A stretch of DNA of 64,000 nucleotides from contig NZ_JARNTX010000001.1 in NCBI RefSeq assembly GCF_029433095.1, positions 2,480,001 through 2,544,000 of the forward strand. Direction: 5' to 3'. Shown piece by piece: positions 18,065 through 26,053 of the stretch. A program made the translations under genes and the position numbers. The number at the start of each line of letters is the position of its first letter. Within the stretch, counting starts at the first letter, position 1. The stretch is from Hymenobacter sp. YC55. Lineage in GTDB: Bacteria > Bacteroidota > Bacteroidia > Cytophagales > Hymenobacteraceae. The notes under the pieces were generated by a model. The model searched no databases and was not told where the DNA came from. It saw nothing but the letters and a program-made list of their open reading frames with translations.

Positions 18065-20050
18065 CTACCGCCCGCCCGTCACGCGAAATTCGACGCGGCG
18101 GTTGAGCTGGCGGGTGGACTCGCGGGCGTTGCTGGCGCGGGGCTGGGTACCGCCAAAGCCCACACTCGTGATGCGCTGTTCGGAAATGCCTAGCCCAATG
18201 AGGTAGATTCTTACGGCGGCGGCGCGCTGCTCACTGAGGATTTGGTTTTTCTCCGGGGGCCCCACGTTGTCGGTGTGGCCGCGTATTTCGATCAGCAGGC
18301 TCGGGTCTTCCTTCATAACGGCTATCAGCTGGTCGAGGGTGGCGTAGGAAGCGGCGAGCATCCGGGTGGTGCCTTGGTCGAACTGCACGTTTTTCAGGCG
18401 GAGCGTGGTGCCGACGGTGAGGGGCTGGAGCAGAATATCCTGCACGTAGGGACCCGCCAGGGTGGTATAGATGCTGTCGGTGGGCAGGTAGCTAACGAGC
18501 TGGGCGTGTGCCCTATACGCCCGGTCGGGGGTGACGGGCACAGCAAACGTGCCTTCGGCGGTGAGTTGCACCTTGGTTTCCGCTTTGCCATTATTTAGGC
18601 GGAACTGGGCCTGGGGCAAAGGCTGTAAGGTAACTGCATCGAGCACCCGCCCCCGCCACGTGGTAGCTGTAGGGGCCGTCGGCGGTGCTCCGGCGGCAGG
18701 CTTCGGCGGGGGTGGAGGAACGGCACGAAACAAGTTGCAGCCCGCCAGATCGGTATAAACGCCCCGACGGACCCGGTAGGCTTGACCGGTTTCCATGTTT
18801 ACCCGATACAAGGATTTAGGACCCGCCATATAGAGCCGACGGCGACCGGCTTTGTCTAGTTGCAGCAGCAAGTCGCTGTAGCCGCCCCGCTCGGGTAGGC
18901 CGCTGAGCGTAACCATTTCGGGGGCAGCCTGACGAGTGCTCATGTTTACTTTCAGCAAAGAGCCATCGGTGCTGTACACCTCGTAGAGGGTGCTGGCGTC
19001 ATCGATGCAGAAATTGCCGTGGGAACCTGCCCCCGCAAACCCAATGATTGGGAAATAAGGCGTCTGCCGGGCGGGGTCCTTGGTCCAGAGCACCGTTACC
19101 GAGTTATCGGCGGGACTGACTTTTACGAGCTTGTTGGCATCGGCCGTCATGAAATATAAGTCGCCGTGCTCATCGGTGGCAGCTGAAATCCAGACGGTTT
19201 CCGAGCCCTGGGCCGGCAACCGCCACGTGGTGTACTCGCCCTGGCGCGAGGTAGGGTTGTAGCGGTACACCAATTCGGGCCGGTTGGTGGGCGCTTTGGT
19301 CACCGAATACAAGCAATTATCGAAGCCCTTGGCTAAGGCGTAAGACTGAAAAGGCAGCACCTCCCGATGAATTTTCGGGGACTCGGTGGGGTCAGTGACA
19401 GAAAACTCGTGAATGGTGCGGCAGTCGTCTTCCCACATGTCGTTGACGATGCGCAGGGCCGCAATGCCATACATCTTGTCGTCGCACTGTTGGATGGGAA
19501 CGGGCGGAGTAGGTGCGCTGCCCGTGAAGCGGAACGACTCCACTGCTTGCGCGCCCTCGGTCCGGTAACGGCCGTCTTGGGCAGTTGCGGCCCGGTACTC
19601 CAGGTTGAATTCCACGCCGCCGCGCCATATTCGGCGGCCTACCACGCGGGTGCGGGCCGCCGGGGCGGGCTGCGCAGCGAAGGTGTACTCATAGCGCAGT
19701 TCTTCGTAGCTGCTCGCCGTCCGCTGCTCGAGGTGTAGCACTTGGGCCCGAGGCAGGCGCAGGATGCTGCGCCACAAGGTATCCTGCTGGCCCCTAGCCA
19801 GTAGGCTGGCCAGCACTTTCTGCTCGGCAGGAAGCGGGCGGGTAGTAAGCGTGACGACGGCCGGCCGCTCGGTGCCACCGGCCACAAAGCTTACTTGCGT
19901 TTTGTCTTCGTTTTGGTGCCGCTGCCAAGCACTCGGATACGAAAACTGGTAACGCACCTTGGTGTCGGTATACAGGCTGGTGGCCACGGGCTCCTGCGCA
20001 TACAGCTTCAGCCAGCATACCGTTAGTACCAGCATCAGCAAAAACTTCAT
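18065..20050 (-). CDS. Secreted OmpA-family protein with propeller-like middle region
   Basis: A 661-residue protein starting at the ATG at 20050, with signal peptide MKFLLMLVLTVCWLKLYAQ. Residues 20-170 resemble a PsbP/lipoprotein-like fold (YQFSYPSAWQRH). Residues 190-430 look like repeated propeller strands (YGIAALRIVNDMW, GDLYFMTAD, RLYMAGPKSLYRV). A Pro-rich linker leads to a carboxypeptidase-regulatory-like domain and a C-terminal OmpA domain (FDQGTTRML ... IEIRGHTDNVG ... RAAAVRIYL) that binds peptidoglycan. It probably links the outer membrane to the cell wall. It stands alone next to the transposase unit. Confidence 0.85.
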   Translation of the reverse strand: MKFLLMLVLTVCWLKLYAQEPVATSLYTDTKVRYQFSYPSAWQRHQNEDKTQVSFVAGGTERPAVVTLTTRPLPAEQKVLASLLARGQQDTLWRSILRLPRAQVLHLEQRTASSYEELRYEYTFAAQPAPAARTRVVGRRIWRGGVEFNLEYRAATAQDGRYRTEGAQAVESFRFTGSAPTPPVPIQQCDDKMYGIAALRIVNDMWEDDCRTIHEFSVTDPTESPKIHREVLPFQSYALAKGFDNCLYSVTKAPTNRPELVYRYNPTSRQGEYTTWRLPAQGSETVWISAATDEHGDLYFMTADANKLVKVSPADNSVTVLWTKDPARQTPYFPIIGFAGAGSHGNFCIDDASTLYEVYSTDGSLLKVNMSTRQAAPEMVTLSGLPERGGYSDLLLQLDKAGRRRLYMAGPKSLYRVNMETGQAYRVRRGVYTDLAGCNLFRAVPPPPPKPAAGAPPTAPTATTWRGRVLDAVTLQPLPQAQFRLNNGKAETKVQLTAEGTFAVPVTPDRAYRAHAQLVSYLPTDSIYTTLAGPYVQDILLQPLTVGTTLRLKNVQFDQGTTRMLAASYATLDQLIAVMKEDPSLLIEIRGHTDNVGPPEKNQILSEQRAAAVRIYLIGLGISEQRITSVGFGGTQPRASNARESTRQLNRRVEFRVTGGR

Positions 20051-20303
20051 ACGCAACGCAAACAGAGAGAATAGAAAACCAAAGAAAAACCAGCAGCATA
20101 GCGCCCCACTTCAGGCAGGATGCAACGGCTGCTGTGCCCTTTCCAATTGCAGCTTGCTCGGGCGGCGCCTGCAAATTACTTAGGCGAATGGGGCCTGGCG
20201 GATGCAAGGTGAAAGCTGCTACAAACTTGCGCCTCTGAACCTGCCAGTTTGCCGTAATATTGGGACCAATACCACAGGCAACCTACAAAAACGCCGAAAA
20301 AAT

Positions 20304-21140
20304 ATGGTCCCGGTCATCAAGTCAACAGAATTATTGCCCTTACTCGCCGCCAACCAAGTGGTTCTGGTTGATGCCCGCAGTGGCCCCGAGGCGCGGCAGC
20401 AGTATCAGCAGCTTCATTTGGCCGGCGCCCGGCACGTTGACTTAGACCAGGACTTGGCGGCGAAAGTGGTGGATGCCGCCAATGGCGGCCGGCATCCCCT
20501 GCCCCCGATAGAGCAGTTCGCCAAGCTGTTAGGCAGCCTCGGCATCCAACCGAACACGCACGTAGTGGTCTACGACGATAAAAATGGGGCTAATGCCGCC
20601 GCGCGCTTCTGGTGGATGCTGCGGGCAGCAGGCCATACTCAGGTACAGGTGCTCGACGGCGGCCTACCCGCCGCACTGTCCGCCGGACTACCCACCGCCT
20701 CGGGTCTGGAAGCCGCAGGCAGCAGCGCCCCCTACCCCACGTCGGGTTGGCAGTGGCCTACCGCTACCGCCGCTGATGTGCAACAAGCCACCCAAACCGG
20801 CCAAGGCCTAGTTATCGACGTGCGCGAAGCTCGCCGCTTCCGCGGTGAAATCGAGCCTATTGATTTAGTGGCCGGGCATATTCCGGGGGCCGTAAACGTG
20901 CCATTCACCGACAACCTCGATGCGGAAGGCAACTTCTTGTCGCCCCAAGCTTTGAAAGAGAAGTACTCCACTTTGATTGACCAATACCCGGCGGGGGTGA
21001 TTGTGCACTGCGGCTCCGGTGTAACGGCTTGCCACACGCTCTTGGCCATCGACTATGCCGGGCTCGAAGTACCCAAGCTCTATGTGGGTTCCTGGAGTGA
21101 ATGGTCGCGCAACGAACACCCTATTGCAACGGGAGACTAA
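20304..21140 (+). CDS. Two-domain sulfurtransferase (thiosulfate/3-mercaptopyruvate type)
   Basis: A 278-residue protein starting at the ATG at 20304, directly before the rhodanese fold. The first domain is inactive or regulatory (VLVDARSGPEARQQYQ ... VVVYDDKNGANAARFWW). The second has VIDVREARRFRGE and the active-site loop VHCGSGVTACHTL with the persulfide Cys. CGSGVTA is typical of 3-mercaptopyruvate sulfurtransferases, so that substrate is more likely than thiosulfate. Cytoplasmic, no signal. It is convergent with the beta-barrel gene that ends 6 bases away. Confidence 0.9.
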   Translation: MVPVIKSTELLPLLAANQVVLVDARSGPEARQQYQQLHLAGARHVDLDQDLAAKVVDAANGGRHPLPPIEQFAKLLGSLGIQPNTHVVVYDDKNGANAAARFWWMLRAAGHTQVQVLDGGLPAALSAGLPTASGLEAAGSSAPYPTSGWQWPTATAADVQQATQTGQGLVIDVREARRFRGEIEPIDLVAGHIPGAVNVPFTDNLDAEGNFLSPQALKEKYSTLIDQYPAGVIVHCGSGVTACHTLLAIDYAGLEVPKLYVGSWSEWSRNEHPIATGD

Positions 21141-21145
21141 GGGAT

Positions 21146-21682
21146 TTACAGGAGCGCATCCAAGGTTAGGGCGGGGAAAACTACCAGCCTTCGGCCGGTA
21201 ACTAGCATATCGCCTGCTCCTGAATTATACTCGGCTCGAAAGCCGTTGACTAGCAGCACATTCAGGCCCGTTTTGAACCGCTCGCTGAACCGAAAGTTGG
21301 TGCCGAATCCACCGCCCACATTCCAATCGGTAACTGTGCCGCTCTGGCCCGCAAGCGCCCAATGATAGGAAGAGCGGACGGTGCCCAAGCCGAGCAGCGG
21401 CTCTACCACTTTCGAATTTGTAGGCAGATAATAGGTTAAGAGACCAATACCCGCCAAGCCATATTCGCTTTCCCGGTCGTAGTCGAACTGCCGGGCACCC
21501 GCTACTTTAACGCCCCACCGGCTGGCAAAGCGGTAGTCGGCTTGCAGGCCAACCGTTTTGTAGGTACCAAACACCCCCACTGAGAGTTTGCGTTCTGAGT
21601 AAGAGGCCGGGCTAGTGCTTGTTTGTTGCCCAAAGGCAGGCACAACAGCCAGTAAAAGAATAACGAGTAAATAATTTTTCAT
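21146..21682 (-). CDS. Small outer-membrane beta-barrel protein
   Basis: A 178-residue protein with signal peptide MKNYLLVILLLAVVPAFGQ. The mature part alternates hydrophobic and polar residues in short strands (LSVGVFGTYKTVGLQADYRF, WGVKVAGARQFDY, LVVFPALTLDALL) and ends in a hydrophobic C-terminus, as expected of an 8-strand barrel. No specific family recognised; it is probably a porin-like or structural protein. Confidence 0.7.
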   Translation of the reverse strand: MKNYLLVILLLAVVPAFGQQTSTSPASYSERKLSVGVFGTYKTVGLQADYRFASRWGVKVAGARQFDYDRESEYGLAGIGLLTYYLPTNSKVVEPLLGLGTVRSSYHWALAGQSGTVTDWNVGGGFGTNFRFSERFKTGLNVLLVNGFRAEYNSGAGDMLVTGRRLVVFPALTLDALL

Positions 21683-21900
21683 CGTCTGAATAAGCTAGCT
21701 GCTTGAAATAGCGCCTTCAAATCTACTTCCTAAAATGCTATGAATAGGCATACTGTCCTATTGGAAAGCACTGCCTTTGTAATCGGCCATTTCAGCTGCC
21801 TCATGCCTTGCACAAGCTGCTGCCCATTGCTCGCACGCTAACGAATTCAACCTGTCCCAAAATGTCCGGTGAATGACCAACATGGGTGTCCAGCAACTGG

Positions 21901-21908
21901 TACTTTTG
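21901..21908 (+). promoter_or_regulatory. -7 promoter box for the glxA-like gene
   Basis: TACTTTTG fits TAnnTTTG and lies 19 bases before the ATG at 21928. No clear TTG -33 element at the right distance. Confidence 0.35.
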
Positions 21909-21927
21909 ACCTTGTAATCAGTTGTCT

Positions 21928-22899
21928 ATGAAAGCCCTGCCCCACGTTGTCTTTGTCGTGCCGCCGCATGTGCACCTGCTGGACCTAACCGGGCCGGTGC
22001 AGGTTTTCTACGAAGCCGCTACTTACGATAAGCCCTACCCGCTGACGTACTGCTCTTATCAGAGCACAGCGAGCAGTTCGGCAGGCTTGGGCTTGGGGCC
22101 GCTGCTACCGTTTGCTGATGTGCACCTGCAAGCAGATGACTTTCTATTCGTGCCGGGCTTGGAAATGGACTACCTACGGTCGGCGGAGTTTCGGCGGGAA
22201 GCGGCAACGTTTTTCACTTGGTTGCGCGAACAGCAAGTGCGCGGGGTGCGCATCTGCTCTATCTGCACCGGAGCATTTGTTTTGGCCGAAGCCGGCTTGC
22301 TCGACGGCCGAAAGTGCACCACGCACTGGCGGCGACTGGCAGAATTGCAAGCCCGCTACCCGCGCCTGATTACGCAGCCCAACACGCTCTTCGTGCACGA
22401 CGGCGGCCTCTACACCAGCGCGGGCGTCACGGCCGGTATCGACCTGGCGCTGTACCTGTTGGAAGAATTGCACGGGCCATTGTTTGCCACCAAAGTAGCC
22501 CGCGAGTTGGTCGTGTATACCCGCCGCGGCGCCGGGCACAGCCAACAAAGCATTTACCTCGATTACCGTAATCACCTCAACTCGGCTGTGCATCAGGTGC
22601 AAGACTGGCTGGCGGAGAATCTGGCCGCTGGTGCTACCCTGGCCACGCTGGCCGAGCTGGTGCACATGACGCCCCGCACACTCACGCGCACTTTTCGCAA
22701 AGCCACCGGCATCAGCGTCAACGAGTACACCACGGCCCTGCGCCGAGAACTGGCCGAAACCCTACGCCACGACCCCGCACTCACGCTGGAGGCCATAGCA
22801 GCCCGGTGTGGTTTTCAAAGCGTGCGGCAATTACAACGCATTTCGCCGAAGCCCACCCGCTCCACTCCTGTTCTCCTTTCTACCTCATCCGTTCTATGA
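21928..22899 (+). CDS. GlxA-family transcription regulator (DJ-1/PfpI domain plus AraC HTH)
   Basis: A 323-residue protein. Residues 1-190 form a class I amidotransferase-like DJ-1 domain with Cys in RICSICTGAFVLAEAG. Residues 215-310 are an AraC-type DNA-binding domain (LATLAELVHMTPRTLTRTFRKATGISVNEY, then IAARCGFQSVRQLQR in two parts). The last 20 residues after RQLQR do not match AraC proteins; shifting one base near 22840 gives FAEAHPLHSCSPFYLIRS, closer to the family's usual ending, so a frameshift is possible. The stop overlaps the ATG of the next gene (ATGA at 22896-22899), so translation is probably coupled. Confidence 0.85.
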   Translation: MKALPHVVFVVPPHVHLLDLTGPVQVFYEAATYDKPYPLTYCSYQSTASSSAGLGLGPLLPFADVHLQADDFLFVPGLEMDYLRSAEFRREAATFFTWLREQQVRGVRICSICTGAFVLAEAGLLDGRKCTTHWRRLAELQARYPRLITQPNTLFVHDGGLYTSAGVTAGIDLALYLLEELHGPLFATKVARELVVYTRRGAGHSQQSIYLDYRNHLNSAVHQVQDWLAENLAAGATLATLAELVHMTPRTLTRTFRKATGISVNEYTTALRRELAETLRHDPALTLEAIAARCGFQSVRQLQRISPKPTRSTPVLLSTSSVL

Positions 22900-23762
22900 A
22901 AGCGCCTTCCCTCCTACTCGTCTTGTTTCTGGTAGCTCTATGGCCCGCAGTAAGCCTCTCTCAGCCGTTGACTGATGCAAGCGCCGTAGCCTTGTACTGT
23001 CCGCCCTGCGGCGCCGACTGTGACCTGGAGGCCTACGCTGTTCCGGGCAATTGCCGCCACTGCGGCATGGCGCTGGCGCAACGGTCAGTGGCCTCCATTG
23101 ATTCGCTACGAGCCCAAAAAGCCCAAGCAAAGCAGGAAGCCCCACGAAAAAACGTGGCCGTTCTGGTGTTCAGCGGCATGGAAATTCTGGACTTTGCTGG
23201 TCCGAGCGAGGTATTTGCCGTGGCGCCGGGCTTCAACGTGTACACGGTGGCCGTTTCGGCGGAGCCAGTCAACAGCCAGGGCTTTGTGAAGATTACGCCC
23301 AACTACACCCTCGCCAACTGCCCGCCGCCCGACATTGTGGTGGTGCCCGGCGGCTCCACCGACCCGCTGCTGCACAACGAGCCCCTAGTGCGTTGGATTC
23401 AAACCTGCGCCACTAGCGCGGAGGTGATGCTTTCGGTTTGCACAGGCGCGGCCTTGTTCGGTAAAGCAGGCCTGCTCGATGGCAAGCAGGCCACCACCTT
23501 CCACAACTACATCAACGCGCTGCAACGCGCCAACCCCAAAGCCAACGTTCTGCGCGACACTCGCTTCGTCGACAACGGCCAGATTATTACTACCGCCGGT
23601 ATTTCCGCGGGTATCGACGGGGCACTACACGTAGTCGCCAGGTTACGAGGCGAGGCCGTGGCCCAACAGACAGCGCAACACATGGAATACGATAAGTGGC
23701 AGCCACAGCAGGGCGTAGTGGTGAAGGCGACTACCACCGCAACCAAAAAGGCTATTCGCTAG
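22896..23762 (+). CDS. Secreted DJ-1/PfpI-family protein with metal-binding-like N-terminus
   Basis: A 288-residue protein starting inside the upstream stop codon. Signal peptide MKAPSLLLVLFLVALWPAVS is followed by LYCPPCGADCDLEAY ... NCRHCGMAL, a four-Cys pattern like the heavy-metal-binding domain of copper resistance proteins. Residues 85-270 are a DJ-1/PfpI domain with the nucleophile Cys in LSVCTGAALFGKAGLLDG. It is a paralogue of the DJ-1 half of the upstream regulator, exported and with an added metal site. Its role may be in metal, redox or carbonyl stress; the pair suggests sensor and effector. The substrate is unknown. Confidence 0.82.
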   Translation: MKAPSLLLVLFLVALWPAVSLSQPLTDASAVALYCPPCGADCDLEAYAVPGNCRHCGMALAQRSVASIDSLRAQKAQAKQEAPRKNVAVLVFSGMEILDFAGPSEVFAVAPGFNVYTVAVSAEPVNSQGFVKITPNYTLANCPPPDIVVVPGGSTDPLLHNEPLVRWIQTCATSAEVMLSVCTGAALFGKAGLLDGKQATTFHNYINALQRANPKANVLRDTRFVDNGQIITTAGISAGIDGALHVVARLRGEAVAQQTAQHMEYDKWQPQQGVVVKATTTATKKAIR

Positions 23763-23844
23763 CTAGAATTTAACTATGCAACTGCACGAAAGAGGCGGAT
23801 GCTACTCAACAGCAACGCCTAGGCTACCGGTTAGTACCTATCAA

Positions 23845-24258
23845 TTAGGCCGCCACTGGTGCCGAAACTTCCGTTTTTGCGGCCACTGGCTCTTGGGGAT
23901 GCATGATGTTCATCCGATGCTGGCTGCCCCAATGGTGGAGCGCATCAATGACGGGTAGCAGGGTCTCCCCGTAAGGAGCCAGGGTATAGGTAACCGCCAC
24001 AGGTGCAACATCCGCCTGTACGCTACGGGATAGGAGGCCATTCACTTCCAGCTCCTTCAGCTCTTTACTCAGCATTTTGGCCGTGATGCCCGACACATCA
24101 CGTTGCAATTGCTTGAAACGCTTCGGACCATCCAACAACGACACAATGATGGCCAATTTCCACTTGCCCCCGAGCAGGTCAAGCGCGTCGCGGACGGAAC
24201 GCATGGCGGAGTTGCATTCTTTGGTATTCAAGTGCGGAGACGAACCGGGAAGTGGCAT
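23845..24258 (-). CDS. HxlR-family transcription regulator
   Basis: A 137-residue winged-helix protein. CNSAMRSVRDALDLLGGKWK and GPKRFKQLQRDVSGITAKML followed by YTLAPYGETLLPVIDALHHWG are diagnostic of HxlR. The Cys near residue 15 is the position used by redox- or electrophile-sensing members. It is convergent with the secreted DJ-1 gene, so it may regulate that unit or itself; the target is not visible. Confidence 0.9.
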   Translation of the reverse strand: MPLPGSSPHLNTKECNSAMRSVRDALDLLGGKWKLAIIVSLLDGPKRFKQLQRDVSGITAKMLSKELKELEVNGLLSRSVQADVAPVAVTYTLAPYGETLLPVIDALHHWGSQHRMNIMHPQEPVAAKTEVSAPVAA

Positions 24259-24357
24259 AAACCAAAGATCGTTAGAAATCAGGCGAGTATCTCATAACGC
24301 ACCGGTATACTTTAGTAAACCAGTATCCAAGTTAAACTACGAATAGGTAGTACGGCC

Positions 24358-25824
24358 CTAGCCAATCATTTCAAACACAGCCATCTGTGAGGGCGCTCCT
24401 ACCTGTGCATCTTCCGGCCCAAGTGGCTCTACCCGTACCTGGTAGCCATGGCGAGCGGCTACCTCCGCGGCCCAGGCGCTGAACTGTGCTTCCGTCCACT
24501 CGAAGCGGTGGTCGGAATGGCGGAACTGGCCGGCCGAGAGCTTTTCAAACTTCTGGTTGTAAGTGGCATTGGGCGTGGTCAGGAACACGACACCGGGCCG
24601 GGCGCGGGCAAAAAGCACCTGCTCAAACGCCGCCAACCGGCCCTCGTCTAAGTGTTCAATGACTTCCACCACGGCCGCGGCATCGTAGCCGGCCAGGCGC
24701 GGATCGTGGTAGAGCAGCGAGCCTTGCACCAAGGTTAGCCGCTCGCGCTGCCGCGGGGGCATCTCGGCAACGTGCAGCCGCTCCTGCGCCCGTACCAGCT
24801 CCTGATACGATACGTCCATGCCCAGGACGTGCTCGATTTGTGGCTGCTGAAGCAGGCGGCGCACTAGCTTGCCTTCTCCGCACCCAAGGTCCAGCACCCG
24901 CTTGGCCCCCACCCGCCGGATTTCTTCGGCGACGCGCGCCAGGCGCAGGTCGTGGAGCTTCTGCTTCTCTGCAGTTGGCTCCTTGTCGCTACCCGTCAGG
25001 GCCTGCTCTGCTCCTGTAGTTTGATCGTCAGCAGCGGCTGTTTCCGCCGCTAATGGCACAGCTCCTTGCATATCGTCTGTGGCTGCTTCATCGGCAGTTA
25101 GCAGACGTTTTAGCGTCGGGTTTACGTACTCGGCAAACCGCAGGTAGCGGCGCGTGATAAACTCCCGGTCGGGGTGCTGGGGCAGCCACTCCGCACCGCG
25201 GTGCAACAGCTTCTCGGCTTCGGCAGGGCCTATCCAGTAGTGCTTATCGTTGTCGAGGACGGGAACAAGAACGTAGAGGTGCGTAAGCAGGTCGCGCAGG
25301 CGGCAGGCGACGTGCCGGAGGCGTAACGTATAGTAGCGGCTGTCGCCCCAGGCTGGCACGGTTGGGTCGAGCGGGTGGGCGTCGGTTTCCACTTCGTAGC
25401 CGAGGGGCGCGAAAAGGCGGCGCAGTTGCTCGGCGCTGGCGGCGGGCAGAGCGGCCACGGTGGCTTCGAGTGGTAGTAGCGTTTCGGGCAGGTCGGGGCG
25501 GTCCTTGCAAGTGCCGTTCATGGCCGTGTTGAACGCCTTCACCAAGGCCGTGCTCAAAAACGACGAAGCCACGTAGGGCCGGTCGTTGACGTACTGCTCT
25601 AGCGCAAAGCCTTCGCCGGCCGGGCCCCGGTGGTTGCGCACCAGCGCCACCGTATCGATGTCGAGCAGCAGCGCGGCGGTGCAGCGGGTAGCGCTGGCTT
25701 CGGGATAGAAGACGTGCGCTTGTCCGTAGGCAATATCCACGGCTTGCAGCCGCGCCGGGTTTTTGTGCAGCAGATAGCCTAAGTCGGTGGCGGGCTGGTG
25801 CGTGGTGGAAATAGTAAGGAGCAT
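24358..25824 (-). CDS. hen1: 3'-terminal RNA ribose 2'-O-methyltransferase Hen1
   Basis: A 488-residue protein starting at the ATG at 25824. Residues 1-240 are the bacterial Hen1 N-terminal domain (MLLTISTTHQPATDLGYLLH ... TVALVRN ... YVNDRPYVASSF), which in studied systems binds and activates the ligase domain of Pnkp. An Ala/Thr-rich linker (245-285) leads to a SAM methyltransferase: LDLGCGEGKLV at 311-321, VVEVIEHL (Glu387, Glu390, His391) and FRHSDHRFEW (His436), the metal site typical of Hen1. It methylates the 2'-OH at the broken 3' end before sealing, so that the repaired RNA resists renewed cleavage. Usually hen1 sits in an operon with pnkp; here it is alone with its own terminator-separated unit. 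Confidence 0.95.
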   Translation of the reverse strand: MLLTISTTHQPATDLGYLLHKNPARLQAVDIAYGQAHVFYPEASATRCTAALLLDIDTVALVRNHRGPAGEGFALEQYVNDRPYVASSFLSTALVKAFNTAMNGTCKDRPDLPETLLPLEATVAALPAASAEQLRRLFAPLGYEVETDAHPLDPTVPAWGDSRYYTLRLRHVACRLRDLLTHLYVLVPVLDNDKHYWIGPAEAEKLLHRGAEWLPQHPDREFITRRYLRFAEYVNPTLKRLLTADEAATDDMQGAVPLAAETAAADDQTTGAEQALTGSDKEPTAEKQKLHDLRLARVAEEIRRVGAKRVLDLGCGEGKLVRRLLQQPQIEHVLGMDVSYQELVRAQERLHVAEMPPRQRERLTLVQGSLLYHDPRLAGYDAAAVVEVIEHLDEGRLAAFEQVLFARARPGVVFLTTPNATYNQKFEKLSAGQFRHSDHRFEWTEAQFSAWAAEVAARHGYQVRVEPLGPEDAQVGAPSQMAVFEMIG

Positions 25825-25947
25825 TTTCTTGGAATAGCAACGATAGACACAGCGCCGCGGCAGGCTAAGATACAGCAACCCCGGTGAATTGATGACCGGA
25901 TTTTAGCCCATTGAAAGCGCCGAGCTACGCGGCAATATCAGCAAGCA

Positions 25948-25980
25948 AAAGCCCCTACTACTAACTAGTAGGGGCTTTGC
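25948..25980 (-). terminator. Terminator of the choice-of-anchor I gene
   Basis: A perfect 13-bp stem (AAAGCCCCTACTA/TAGTAGGGGCTTT) with a 5-base loop lies between that gene's stop and hen1, which isolates hen1 transcription. Confidence 0.8.
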
Positions 25981-26053
25981 AGCTTGCGTAACAATAAACC
26001 TCGAATAACTGATAAGGGAGGTAACGTAGCGGGATAAAACACTGGGGCAAGAT

